From: Rhodamnia argentea
Taxonomy: Eukaryota > Streptophyta > Magnoliopsida > Myrtales > Myrtaceae
Assembly: GCF_020921035.1 (NCBI RefSeq)
Contig: NC_063151.1
Coordinates: 27,596,934 to 27,660,933 of the forward strand
Direction of reading: 5' to 3'
Length of the DNA: 64,000 nt
Shown: piece by piece, positions 11,474-24,375 of the stretch
Layout of the letters: each line of letters opens with the position of its first letter
How positions within the stretch are numbered: position 1 is the first letter of the stretch
Position numbers and translations under genes: made by a program
The notes under the pieces: model-generated
The model's input: only the letters and a program-made list of their open reading frames with translations
Database searches by the model: none
Told to the model about the DNA's origin: nothing

Positions 11474-11531
11474 TGCTCTCGCTCGTGAACGGAAGCAGCA
11501 GCTTTAGCTGTTCCTTCTGCTTCTTCTTGAC

Positions 11532-11535
<4 letters not shown>

Positions 11536-11564
<29 letters not shown>
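11536..11564. repeat. (GA)n microsatellite in PHD gene leader
   Basis: About 14 GA units on the plus strand, so CT on the sense strand of the PHD gene. It lies about 60 bases upstream of the start codon, in the 5' UTR or core promoter. Confidence 0.9.
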
Positions 11565-11570
<6 letters not shown>

Positions 11571-12897
11571 AAGGGACTTGAGTTTCGGGGGGTTTTGAGT
11601 TTTGAAGGGGGAGCGAAAATGGAGGAGGCGGGAACTCACACACACACGAGAGGGGAAGAGAACAAACAACGCTCCCTCCTTTTTTCCTTTCATTCTTTGG
11701 TTTCGTATTTCGGTTTTGAATTTGGCGGGAGAAGCTGAAAATGCGTGAAAATTTCGCATGCAGCCAGCCAATACGCGGTGAAATTTCGAAAGCTAATTGC
11801 TAATCCCAAATTAGCCTGAACACTGTTTGTATATTGCGCCAGTCATTAACTACCTTTCTAATTATTTAACGGTAGATATACTATTGATTTGCTTTTTACC
11901 GACTTGGGTCGGTCAATAAAATATTCTTAAAAATCAAGTTCACCTAAATCGTTTGTTGTATCGTGTGAACACCCTATATATATTGGTCAAAGAGAATTTT
12001 TGCTGCAAATTTTATGGCGAGGTTAATAGTGAAAAGTTCTCTCCACAAATTTAATTAACCTCCAGCTAAGAGAAGTACATCAAAAACTGTTAAGCGATCA
12101 AGCATAGCTCCTAGTAATGTTACTTATTAAAATGTCCATCCCCCTCCGCAAGACATAAAGACTCTGCTTCACGAACCTCTAAGCGCCGGTTGGATGACAA
12201 CCTGGGAGTAAAATAGGGAGAAAACTCTTACAATCTTCAATTTTCTTCAGAAACATTTTGAATTTTTAATAAATTTTCGCTCCAAATTCTTCGGTTCAGT
12301 TATTAATTGCCCGACTTATCATTGGTTGTTTAGTAAAGAGGGAGGCACGGCTTCATCTTTTCGTTGCTATTTGTATCTACAGCTCGAAAGACACAGTTGG
12401 AGCTAAGCTGCCTGCGTTAGGAGATAGCTGACCGAGCATCATCCTAATCTGGTCATGTGCAGAAAGCGATCTGGAATTCAAATTGAGCATCTTCCTGTTA
12501 CGGGCGACAGGTAGTGCGTAACCTGCGACTACGGGCCCCTTAAGCGTCCTCAATTTTGATCCAGGTATCTACTCCACCGGTCCACCCTCGAAGTCGTTAT
12601 CTCCTCCTATCACTTAGTCATCACAAACCGTAGTTGCCAATTTGCGACGTGTTTGAACTGGCTCAAGGCAAATCTTCAGAAAGGGTAACTTGTGATGTTC
12701 GCACTTCCCATACATTTTTTTTCCGGCGTTCTAGTTGACTAATGAGCATGCTTCTATGCAAATATTTTTCCCCATAACGAGACGAGGTAAATCTGACTGC
12801 ATCCCAATTCTCAAACATGTGATCTCAATGCCCAGCACTGAAGAAGAGAAGCCGAAAGTCTAGAATAAAGGTCTTCGGAAGCTAAAGCAATACACTT
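11565..12897. other. Intergenic between PHD promoter and BASS1 3' end
   Basis: No gene is seen. The first few hundred bases would be the PHD promoter and the last part the BASS1 3' UTR. The middle is AT-rich without recognisable repeats. Confidence 0.5.
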
Positions 12898-15401
12898 CTA
12901 CTCAAGCTTTTGAGAGGGCGAAGAGCGTCTCCAGATTCCTGCCAAGACACTGCCGAAAATCGAATGACATACACTTGAGACTGCACATGGCACTGCCGTC
13001 AGTGGGTTCCCAAAATGTTGTGTGGCCAGAACTACTCCCAGCACTGAGTTCTGAAAACAGGAAAGGAAGAAACAAAACGAAACAGTTTGATAAATATTTG
13101 TAAGTCATATTCAAGCACGAACTCTAGTAGAAAATGCATATAAAAGATTAAACACTGGAAGGTCTAAGATACAGATACAACCAGGCATACTAGAATGGAA
13201 AGCCAATGCAAGTGGAGTGCTCTAGCTTTTACATCAAGCTTCAAGAATGAGATGATATACCTGCATTCCCACCTCGATCGAGACAGTTTTTGCTGATGGG
13301 ACATCCAGCCCAAGTACTCTAGAGAGTATATAGCCAAAGAAAAATCCAGATGCATGAAGAAGTGATGCGGCAAGCAGAACTTGTCGGCCTGACATGAGTA
13401 TTGCCGAAGAGCTCTGTGCAATTGCATTTCCACATAATACAGCCACAGTTGCCACAGCAATAGGTGGCATCAAGGGGGAAACTAACTTAACCAAACTCTG
13501 GAAATACTGGTTAAGAAATGCACCGGCCAGGACAGGAAGAAGGACTACCTGTATTTCCTACTTCTATGTAAGTACTAGAGAGAGGTATAAACAACCATGC
13601 AAACACGAACTTTAAGGCGAGAGAAGTAACCTGAAGCGTCGAAAGCAGCAATCCAGCTGCATCAACCGCAACATACTGTCCAGCAAGTTTGGAGGTCAGA
13701 AATGGAGTCATTATCTGCAACATCAGAGGAAAAGGAAAATGATGGGTAATTATACTCTACATGAAGTGTATGGAACCAGAGTGCCTGTTGTGGAGATAAC
13801 AGGACATGCACTTCATTCCCGTCATAACATAGAATGAATTCATTACACATGACATGCCTTGCTAAAAGAGATTAAACTAAATGCATTTTATAACTAAGAC
13901 GTTTGAATGATCCTACAGTCAAGGAGGAAGACATGAGAAATCGATTTCTGTTTACCAACCACAGCTGATACAGTGCTTGCTGCTGTCATCAACACTGAAA
14001 GAGCAACATTTCCCCTAGATCACAAAAAACCCATCATACTTTGATACGAGCAATAAACAGCAGCTCAAATACTTCTCAAGATACTATCTTCAGGAATTGA
14101 CTTACCGTGCAATATAAGTGACTATATTACTTGCCGTCCCTGCAAGTAATAGATTCAGAATGTGCTGAGATAGAAGAGAGAGAGAGAGACAAGGATTGTG
14201 TTGTAAAGCGATGTGAGGATAAGAAAAAACGCACATACCGCCAGGACAACAGCCAACCAATATTAATCCGGCTGCATAATGTGAAGGTAGATTCAAAAAC
14301 TTGCTAACAAGAAATCCAGAGATTGGCATAACCTGCCACAAGTAACACATTATTCTGGACCGAACATGTCTCAGTAAACGGGTAGAAAATGAGCACATGC
14401 CCACAACGAGGCGTCTGTAATTGGCTGTTACAGACAAGAAGAGTTCAGTGAGGAGAAAAAAAACTAGGGTAATCTCGGTAGGTAACTGAAGTACAAGTAT
14501 GGCGAAATGTTTGTCAAAAAACAAGTATAAACATCTTCCTATCCTGCTCCTGTAAGCACAGATACAACGTTGCATCGTGATCAAACCATGTGCCTATCCC
14601 CTTCAGAGTAAACACACCAAGGTGACTCGTCGTCCTCAAAGTCAGGAGCTAGAACAATAACAGAAATCCACCATTTTACAGCTTTCTGCACTGTATTTCA
14701 AATTATTACGTATATACGTTCCGATCGTCAGTGAAACATCACAACTTTATCATTAGCAGTCCATAAAAGCAAATCAAATCAAATTTCCGAGTGACTAGAC
14801 ATAAGAGCAGAACAAACCGAGTACTGGAGCACAAAGCCGGAGATCAACTCCTTGGGCATGGCCAAAGCGCCACGAAGATCATCGAAACTGAGGGTCATAC
14901 CCATGCCAAGCATGGTCACCGCAATCCCAAGAACGGTCCACTTGGGCTTGACCCAGTCGTAGCAACTCGGCTTCACGAGCCCCAGCAAGCACCCCAGCGC
15001 CACCCATATGGGGAATGCCGTCGATATCACCTCACCCACCAGCTCAATCCAGTCTCGTAAGCTTCTACCCTCGCTCGCATCGAAGGTGTTCGTCGAAACT
15101 CCACAGTGAAGCCGCCAGACGTCAGTCCCCACTCTCGAAGTGGAATTGACAAAAGGAGGGCATTCCGGTCCTTTTGGACGGCCAAAGGCATCGAGATATC
15201 GCGATCGAATGACGAGAAGTCGACGTCGACGGAGGGCGAGGGCGAGATCGATTTTGATGATGGGAAGGTGCGGAATTTGAAGCGGGGTTCGAGTATCAGA
15301 TTAGCTCTCGATGGATCGCGTATTGTGGGAGCTGACGGGGGTTGGTGATCGAAGACGATGCTTCTTCCATTACAGGAGGAGAGCAAGGCTGGGGACTGCA
15401 T
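12898..15401 (-). CDS. BASS1: Plastid sodium/metabolite cotransporter BASS1, exon 1 frame interrupted
   Basis: Seven exons: 15401-14818, 14332-14239, 14139-14106, 14014-13960, 13714-13631, 13548-13261 and 13050-12898. All have GT-AG borders and agreeing phases. The product belongs to the bile acid:sodium symporter family, with about nine to ten membrane segments in the inner plastid envelope; Arabidopsis BASS1 has been reported to carry pantoate. Recognisable blocks are STAFPIWVALGCLLGL, HYAAGLILVGCCPGG (the Na-binding crossover region), TASNIVTYIARGNVALS, VDAAGLLLSTLQ and NSVLGVVLATQHFGNPL. The N-terminus from MQSPALLSSCNGRS looks like a transit peptide. Within exon 1 the frame that starts at 15401 does not match the frame of the membrane domain. 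Removing 29 bases at about 15108-15140 would give the reading IPLHCGVSTN. The open frame continues upstream of 15401, but without an ATG. This is either a real broken allele or an assembly error. Confidence 0.85.
15108..15140 (-). other. 29-base insertion breaking the BASS1 frame
   Basis: On the sense strand, a 25-base stretch is flanked on both sides by CTTC. Taking out the stretch plus one CTTC gives CCACTTCACTGTGGAG, read as P-L-H-C-G, and joins the transit-peptide frame to the transporter frame. No placement of the 29 bases has GT-AG ends, so it is not a micro-intron. Confidence 0.55.
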
Positions 15402-18400
15402 CTTTCGGTTCGCCCGTTGAACTGCTGATGGTGACGTCGCTACGATTCGGTGCGAGTCATCCAAGCAAATCAGATGAATACGAATACATCAAGCGCGTCG
15501 TGCAAACGTAGTACTGCCCCAATTTTCGTTTGCAATATGTACCATGTGCCCTTTTATTTAATGTGAATTACTTGAGATCTTTCAAATATAAATGTTTCGA
15601 TTTCGGTCGTTTTGTAATTTTTGAAATTGAATTTTACTGAGTTGAGAAGGAAAACGTAACTTGGCCAAGGGAGAGTTCATGATTCTACAATGTCCGATAT
15701 CGCAAAACGATTTTCATACAGGTGAGTCATGGAGGCCGGCAGGCGGACAAAAGGACATATGAGAGGGCATCTTCCTGGAAAAATGCCTCCTAACTAGCGT
15801 AGGCTCCACAGAGATCACTCAGTCTTGAATCATTTATTCTTTCTTTTTCTTTTTTTTGGTTCAAGAGGTCGAATCATTTTATTTAGTTCAAAAAACCTCG
15901 ACAGCCTGTCACCGTCTCACTGATAATGTTCCCGTATTTATAATATGATAATCTGGTGCGAGATGGGAGCTCTAACAAATACAGGGTGCAAACCAAGTTA
16001 ATAATGCTCGATTTTCAAATTTTGCTCTTTGACGCTCCATATTTGTCTGTAATAGGCTACCCGGAGCATTACTAGTTACGATTCTAATTGGCAAAGTGGA
16101 GCCACAGCGACCTTGCCGTACCTTGCCAAAGTTACCCACGAAGAGGAGAAAGACATTGGATTCTGTTAAAAACTTGAACGAACCAAGTCAAGAGAGGTCA
16201 TCGGTTTCACCGCTCAGCAGCAACAACTTTTCATGACAAGAGGGCGGTCCCCAAGATTCCTCAACCTGTCTTTGCATCATCGGCTGCAAAAGGTGCACCT
16301 AGCATGCTCTTCTGTCGCTCGTCAAGTGATGGTCCTTTCAATCACACTCAGAATCCCCGGAAACTCCACTGCTCCCCGTACTATAAACTATGCAGCACAG
16401 TCCCGCCGAACGGCATTGACATGTCCATCATTGTTCTGTTAAACAAACATATCCAACAGAAGGTCAGTAGATAGAAGAAACATGCTGACAACCAAATAGA
16501 GGATCGACTGTGCATCATCCTCCGGGCCTCATATCTCTTTTCACAGTTCACACATCATAACCTGCACACGCAACACATTGACCATTGCAACTATATCCTG
16601 TGACCTGAAAGGATCCATTCTATTGGCAACATAGAGACTTACAGTTCACATGTTCAATTAAAAACTTTTGACAGAGATTGGCTCGAGTGACTGGTAGGGA
16701 TAACTAGCACATAGAAAGAAAAAAGGGTCTGGCCAGTTTTTTTCCCAACAGCGACGAGAGCAGTATCATGAAATAAATAACTTGGGTAAAGAGTGCTTGC
16801 TAACAAAGTGAACACACCTCATTTGATAATGACCAGTAACAGGAACATTGCCCGTATAAAGGGCGCTGGAGCACAGAAGCAGTAACCTGGAATCAGAACA
16901 TTTGAGTATATAATTCAGAGCGGTGAAGGACAGAAAATAAACAAACAGTGAAGAACTCTGGAAAATATGGAAAAGGTGAGAATTTTACACAAGAATATAT
17001 CATCCTCAACAAAATAATAACAAATAAGCTACAACATAGGCGTTCGCAAGTCACAGGATAACAGAAAGAGAAAACATGAATCACCAATTCAGCCATGAAA
17101 CATGCAAAGCAAAGTCTTAATAATCTAAATCAACGCAAGACAAAGGCAGTGTGCAAAAAATCTACTGACAGTCACCGAAATTCCTTCCATGAATAGTTAG
17201 TGTCGTATTGACAACACCATGTCCGCGTGGATATCCAATTAAAAATGTTAATGGAGTGCATATACAGTATTTTTAGCAACAGAATGAAAATTAAGTGCAA
17301 CAGCCTCTCGGACAATTCAAATACCTATTCAAGTTTGATAATCTCTCAAACGCCTTCCAATTGTAATTTATTTCATTTAAGAATGACATAACTAACACCA
17401 TGAGGATGAGGGAGGTTTCCACCACCACCAATATGTCCTCTTCCTCAGTAAAAACATTTATGCCATATAAAATCTTCTATCAAAGTCCACACGCACTTCC
17501 ACTTTTAAACTAAAATACTAGAAGAATCTTCCTCAAGATACAGTCACCCCATTTTCCTCCTCAGTTTGCATAAGACTTTTTGCCAAATCGGACTCGTGCT
17601 CCTGTTTATCTCTTCCCATCAAAACAACCAAAGCAATAGACTTGAAGTGCCGCTGTTCCTCTCTGATCAAACATCAAATTTATCTTCCCAGAGTTGTCAT
17701 CAATCATATCAACCAGACATTTAGTCCCTCAAAATTGCATTGCTAATAAAAAAGATCAAGAAGCAAAACGGCTTCTGTTATAGTAAAAAAAGGAAATCCT
17801 TCGAACCAACATATTGACAACTTGATGGGCAAGCAAAAGCCAGTTTGCTAGCAGCTAGCCCTTTCTTTCCGACTAGAACCAAGAACCAAGAACCAAGTAA
17901 TCTGGAAATGAAACAATGCTACAACTTTTCGCCTCAAAACAACAACAAATTCTACCAGTTACTCTTGTTTGGGTTAACATCAGCTTTAGTATATCTTCCA
18001 AGTATCCCTGTGTTAGAGTAACCTCAACCAAGGAAAACAAATGCAGAAAGAACAAAGTAGAGGACAATATCTTAGACACACAGCACTTACTTGACCATAA
18101 AATGATCCTGTAGCATCAATGTTGAATATCTTTCATTTAGAAGGTGCAAGCAAGGAATACGTGGCTGCTGCTTTTTGGCAATGGAATGAGATGAATGGAG
18201 CTCTTCAATTAAAAAATTTCTTTGAAAGGAGAAATCAAGGGCACAAACTTCACCAGCTAAAACTGTCCATTCAATCTATTCCACTGCCCAAATTGATGGG
18301 ACAGTCACACTCCTAAATTGCATCAACTTCATACTAGAAGCATGAGAAACTTTGCTTAGCTTTTGTGAGAGGCAGAGAGAGGCAACTGCTCCCACTGGAT

Positions 18401-19643
18401 GTTACAAGTCTGGTGTCATACTAAAGGAGGTTGTCAATATAACCCAGAATATTTCACACAGATAAAATTTACACCACAAGTCAGCCTTGGGACATACCAA
18501 GACCAACAACCCAAATTGGAGGAAGTGATCTCCCTCGGCAGAAGCCAGAATTAATACTGGCCAGCTTCTCAAGCCTCGGAACAGATGAATATTCTACAGC
18601 CCAAAATAGGACACAAACAAAAGCAAGCTACATGAAATAGAATCACAAAAGTCCTCACCAGAGACAAGAAAGAAACATAAAAAATCAGACTATTCCAAGC
18701 CTGGATGTGATCTGATTATGATGAAAAGATCCCACAAAAGTTACGGGGAATGAGTAAGGGAAATCAACCGAAACTCTGATCACAAAGAAGGGTTGTTGTG
18801 ATAAAAAGGTCGGAACAAAAGTCATGGGAATAGGTCACAAAATACATGGTGCCCTACATGAGCTAAACCTCTTTACTCCATTTACATGTCATGTAAAAGC
18901 TGAAGATGGAATCCAATATCCAGAAACTTCTTAGGTGATGGGCAGGCTTCGCATGTCATTCTCAATCTATATTCTACCGCCTGACTTACATAGCCAAATT
19001 AGTCAAATATGAGGTTGACACCCTGTTGAAATTAGTAGAGGCAGATGACAACGATGTGGTTTTTGCGCGGTTGATGACTAGATGTGTTTTTGGCAAGGTT
19101 GATGACTAAGATCTCTCATCTAATCCTATTAACCTAAGGATACTACAAACCTTGAAAGTCTAAGTTGCTGAGCCAAAGGCTGCACTCAGAATGATGTATG
19201 ATTCTCAAGTACTCAATTCTTAGAGTCCTTCTGATCTGAGAATTATTTAAGTCGGACATATCTGTGACATATTCCTCTAAAAACCAACCACCAGGATGGC
19301 AATGTACCTATCTAAGGAACTTGACCAAAACCTAGCATGTCATATTAAATAAAGGAAGCACCAATAACATAGTTATCAGTTAAGCAATTGTTGGAGATGA
19401 ACTTTCAAGCAACATCATTAAAGAATTTAAGAGAAAAGCCAGACCTCCGCATCAAAAGCGACAAAATTAAAGAAGACCATCATTAAATAACAAAACGTCT
19501 GGTACAACTTCAGGCAGCATATAATGGAGGCAAACCCCCAAAAGTACGATGACAACTGGAAAGCCAGTCCTAATAATATACCTAGTGAGTTGCAGCCTAA
19601 GGTAACAGTTATAACTCAGCTTACATCGATATGCAAATCTAGT
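15402..19643. other. Gene-free stretch between BASS1 and FLX-like gene
   Basis: No coding gene is seen in 4.2 kb. The first part is the BASS1 promoter. The part nearest 19643 is the FLX-like 3' UTR, which could be long or contain introns. Base composition is intron-like and no transposon termini were recognised. Confidence 0.5.
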
Positions 19644-22600
19644 CTATCTGTGTCCAGGAGGAGCATATGCACCCCAAGCAGCAGGCACATGTCCATATTG
19701 GGGGTAGCCTTCCAGACCAGCAGGAATCTGGAATTCAAAGATAAAGCACGCTAATACTTAACCCTTATATAAACACCTTATCAGATGCAGACATGTCCAA
19801 AACAAACGTTAACCATAAGACAATATGAATATTTCTAAGAAACACACATACAGGATGCATGCCGTAGCCAGCAGGATAAGGATTTCCAGCATAACTAACT
19901 TCAGGATTGGCGTAAGCTGTAATGTAGCCTGCACATACAGAGACAAAGAATTAAAAGGTTGAACAACCGAGAAATAGGGACCATTTCTGGTGGAGCAATA
20001 AAATGTAAAAGCCGGTAATAGCTTCATTTTCACGTGTTGAAGATGCCATGTAATAACACTAGACAATAACTTAGTAGACAATAATGTATGTACAACTAGG
20101 TAACCTGATCAGATTAGGCAATAAATATTCATAGTTCCTTCATCATCTTTACGTCAGTATCAATTGAGCTGGCCAAAAGCAACCCATGATTGAATTTAGC
20201 ACTAGTAATACAATAACTAGGATTTATTGTTCATATCTAGCAATGGCCAAAAGCAACCCATGTAGAGTCTAAAAGTAATAGCCTGATTCGCATTACTATC
20301 AAGAAAAAGATAGGCCTTGCAGATAAAAAAAAAAAAGAGACAAGGACGTTTAACAGATGGTTTACTGAAAAAGCATTTAAATAAAATCTTGCATTTTTTG
20401 CACATAAACTAATTAAATGGAGCATATTCATTCCCTCTTTAACATCAAGTGCATGCATGTACAGAGAAGATTTATCATTATGTACACAGGAAAGAAGCTT
20501 CTGCATGGAAAATGAGAATGAATTGTCATTAAAGGGGAGTCGACTTCAGGTTTCTTTGCAAAGGCAAACAATTAAGAATACACACTCCGCAATTTATAGA
20601 TTTCTTTTGAGGGCTTCTGTAGTACTTGATACGTAGGGATGGCAATGGCCAGGTAAAGTAGAGTACCTAGCCCTCCCAAACCCTAACAGCACTTAAACAA
20701 GTTGCGGTTTAGAGCTGTGGGACGAGATTGGGTTAACACTTGCATAACCCTATAGGTTTGGGACAGGTTAGTGATTCGCGTTGCAGTAACTTCCAAATCC
20801 AAACCCAAGAACCATTTCACTAAAATATTTTTACTATTCTTAAAAACATAAGGTCGCCTATGTTGTTTTATATACACAAAACTAGGATTAATTCATATGC
20901 ATCTACTTTTTTCTAGAATATACACAGTTTTTCCTTCACTTTTCATGATTGTTGAAAATTTATAGAACCATTAGGGGTGGTTGTATAATCTCAATTTTTT
21001 CATGATTCCGGATTTTAACCAAGATGGTCTATCATTTACTAGAGTTGGATAATTTTTACCACCAAAACACAGAGGGATATCAAGAACCCATTGGGAAGCT
21101 GATTCATACCAGATGATTTAAGTGGGACGGGTTGGGGACTTTTTCCAAAGTCCTATAAGGCTTGCAACAGGTTTGTAACATTCGGAGATATTTCTTGGAA
21201 CGGGTTTAGGACAAGAATAGCAGCCCCAAACCCATCCCGTTGCCATCCATTCGATATGCATCCATAACTACAAACCAATAAAGTCTTGATAAGCACTAAT
21301 TCTTCTATGTTTCAAGAGATCTCTTTGTTGATTTGGGAAATGCCTCGCATATATGCTCTTCATTAATAAGTGATATTCGACCCAAAAAAAAAAAAATCAC
21401 TAAGTGATATAAATATCTTGACAAGAAGCCGGGTTGAAACATCTTTGCATGTTACCTTTTTGCTTTCTTTATATTGAAATCCAGCTGTCAACAATGCTTC
21501 ATATGCATCACCAGAAACTGTAGATTTCGATCATTAACTAAAACCGAATTCAAAGAATCATTGAGCCACTTCTCGTTATTGGCAGTTTCCTCCATTGTCT
21601 AATAAATGGATTTATCTTCTTTTTCCTTTTAATTTTTAGGTTAACAAAAACGTCCCTCTAGTTCTTCTAAGTAAAGTTCAGCGAAGTTCACGATTTTTTT
21701 CCCTTTTCCCTCCGTATGGATCATGTGGCACCATTACATTACCAAAATTTCCTTTTGTAGACTAAAAAGTTAAAGTAGGCCGGAAGATAAGTTTTGTGTG
21801 GGACCGGCATACTCTATATGTCACCGAAGTTGCACTCATTTGATTGTAATTCTCATGCACATAATTAGGCAACATGGAGATCTCTTCCTCTAGCATCTTT
21901 ATTTACTATGGAGCTATTCAGCTACACCCTTATAGACTTCCTCGGCTCTTTCATGCAGTTATTGCTGATCGATCAATCACATTGCAAGATAGAATAACTT
22001 TATGCCAAGATTCTGCTATATCTGACTTTATGGCAAGATTCTGCTAAAAATAGAAAAATTGCAACAAAATCTTTTTTCAAGTAAAGGTTGGACTTTGTCG
22101 TGCAATTTGTCTATGCAAGCTGCATAAGGATTTAGCTCGTGCAAATTTAACCAGTTACTTCGAGTTCCTTGATTGCAGTATATGACGTTCTTAAAATATT
22201 TAATAAACAAAGTTATTTGCTGTTTTTTATATTAATTCATTCTGAGACACATGATCTACTTGGAGTTCTTGATAGGTAATTTATTTATTTTTAGTTTTTT
22301 GGGTCTCTTTAGGGATGAAAGGGTGGGAAGGATCAAACCCAAGGCCTCTTGGATCTTGGGAAGAACCAGAACGACAGAATTCAGCCAAACTACTTATTCC
22401 TCCCTTCCAAAAATTTTCCTATACTAATACATGAAATTGAGACCATGCTCCTTTGGAATATATCTCCTCAGAAAATTAATGGAAAACTAATCCATGCAAC
22501 TCAGGGGAAGCACACTAGGCAAGCCATTCAACAGGAATGTCTTTGTCTTCATTATATGTCCATCACCAACTTCAGTAAAAAATCCAATTAGTTATTCTTC

Positions 22601-23776
22601 TGGGAAAGGAAAATGAACAAAGATGCTATAAACCCAATTACTTCTCCAGCATCCATGGGTTTACAAGAAATTGGCATATTATAGCACAAAAAAACCTCTT
22701 TGTTCACTGGTTCATCCATTCAATAGAAAATCTTGGCAATAACTTAATCAGTTGAAGAGGATGAAAGCTTATTCCTTCCCATCCATGATTCCAACACCGG
22801 AATGCCTACTTGAAGCCAGTCAACCAAGTTCAATTCGACATGACATGCTAATTATTGAAACCTGAAACTGACTAGAAACCAAAAGTATTTATGAAGAAAA
22901 AATCACAAAGAAAGTACCTGGATTGCCAACAGCAGCGGCAGCACGAGCTCTCTTCTCTGCGTTAGCAATCTCTGCTCGAAGCTTCTCCAACTCACGGGCC
23001 ATGGAAACCAAGTTCTGCTCCATCACCTGACCATGCTCATAATTATCGGCACTTCCTTTCTTTTCATACTCAATAGCAGCTCTGGACACCAAAAAAACAT
23101 GTAACAAAATCAAATTTCCACACTGAAAAGCAGCCCTTCAAGAGGACAGGAGACGCATGACCATAAATCAATACCTAGCGCGCTGTACTTCCTGCTTCAT
23201 GGTCTCAATCTCTGCCCGCAATGCCGGCATCTGCTGTAGGTCTGCCGTCATCCTAGCCAAATCTTGAGTCATTGCTTGCACCTGCCCAGTAAGCTCTTGT
23301 CTTACACCCGTAAGCTCCTTAATATCTGCATTGACCTGAACAAGCTCACCCCTCATAGCGTCCACTGCACGCAGATCCACTTCCAGCCTCACTGATTTAT
23401 CATACAATTCCCTCATCCGAACATCCTTTTCTGCTCGTAAGGAATCCGAGATCTGCACCATCTTTTGCAACTCATACTGGGCAGCTTCCAGTTCCTGCTT
23501 GAGAGCAACATGCGTCGCGGCTAACCTCTGGTTATCCACCAAGAGCCCTTGAATATCTTCATGTTGAGCAGCGAGACGCTCCTCGATAATGGCAGGGTGA
23601 GGAGGGCGCCTTCCAGGGCCCATGCCAAGTTGGGATTCGCGCAATTCCCCCAGTAATGCTGGATGAGTCATTGCACCTAGGTCTCTACTAAATGGAAGCT
23701 CGCGGATGGAAGGAGGACGCCCCGCATGAGGCGCACCTTTCAGTGGAAGAGGGGGGCCGCGATTTCTTCCCGACAT
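19644..23776 (-). CDS. FLL1: FLX-like 1 coiled-coil protein
   Basis: Four coding exons: 23776-23175, 23081-22918, 19928-19852 and 19727-19644, giving 308 residues. Intron 2 is 2,989 bases. The N-terminus MSGRNRGPPLPLKG is the family start. Residues 60-260 are heptad-rich coiled coil, including ERLAAQHEDIQGLL, NQRLAATHVALKQELEAAQ, AMTQDLARMTADLQQ and YEKKGSADNYEHG. The tail is Tyr/Gly/Pro-rich, with YAGNPYPAGYGMHP and AWGAYAPPGHR at the end. It matches Arabidopsis FLX-LIKE 1 (At3g14750) as I recall it. FLX proteins work with FRIGIDA as scaffolds that activate FLC; the exact role of FLL1 is less clear. A CT-rich leader about 570 bases upstream suggests a 5' UTR intron. Confidence 0.92.
20634..21250. 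mobile_element. Non-autonomous hAT element inside FLX-like intron 2
   Basis: 617-bp element with ends TAGGGATGGCAA and TTGCCATCCAT, which pair as inverted repeats with small differences. The flanks TTGATACG (20626-20633) and TCGATATG (21251-21258) match at 6 of 8 positions, as expected of an old 8-bp target duplication. Subterminal regions carry CCAAACCC-type motifs on both sides. There is no transposase frame. Confidence 0.7.
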
Positions 23777-24336
23777 CCTCTGTCTCTGTCTTTCTCAACG
23801 TTTTCTGACAGCCACAACAAAAACCAATATCAAGAAGAGATAAATACGGCCTTCTAATCGGATCAACTGATATTCGCCAACAACTTCAATCGCAGAACAG
23901 AGAATGCGAGAGCTAACATCAATATCAACATCGAGCATGCAGGAACCATTGCCGTCTAGTCATCCTGAACACCACCAGATCATGTGAATTTCGATCAACG
24001 AAACTGACTAAAGCGACAAATTACCTACCCCAACAAGCAAAAAAAATCGCCGACAAAAGGCAGGCAATGATAAGGGCAGTTAAATTGGGGATTAAAAGCA
24101 GGTGCAATTCGATTGTGAACAATCAGTTGCATAAAATCTGCTGTTTTCACCGATTTGACTGCAACACAACCCAAAATTCGATTCGACGAAAGCTCGCCAC
24201 AAATGAATACAGCGAAAATTATACCTAAAAAGACTGTAGAATCCTACACGAGCGGAGACGAAGGACCTTCGAAGAGTTGTGGGAGCAATTGGAAGACTCA
24301 GGAGGAGAGAGACTGTCCGTCTGCTTCAATTGGCTC

Positions 24337-24340
<4 letters not shown>

Positions 24341-24372
<32 letters not shown>
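24341..24372. repeat. (GA)n microsatellite in FLX-like leader
   Basis: About 16 GA units on the plus strand, hence CT on the sense strand of the FLX-like gene. It lies about 570 bases before the start codon, near the probable transcription start. Confidence 0.9.

Positions 24373-24375
<3 letters not shown>

Noticed and set aside
10481-11488. 335-residue open frame on the plus strand opposite the PHD gene
   Set aside because: It is the antisense shadow of the PHD exon; the opposite strand has two complete zinc-finger modules and correct splice sites.
15108-15140. Micro-intron in BASS1 exon 1
   Set aside because: No placement of the 29 bases has GT-AG ends and the length is far below the plant minimum.
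16233-19500. Several frames of 60-70 residues between BASS1 and FLX-like
   Set aside because: They are short, unrelated to each other and have no domains or consistent splice structure.
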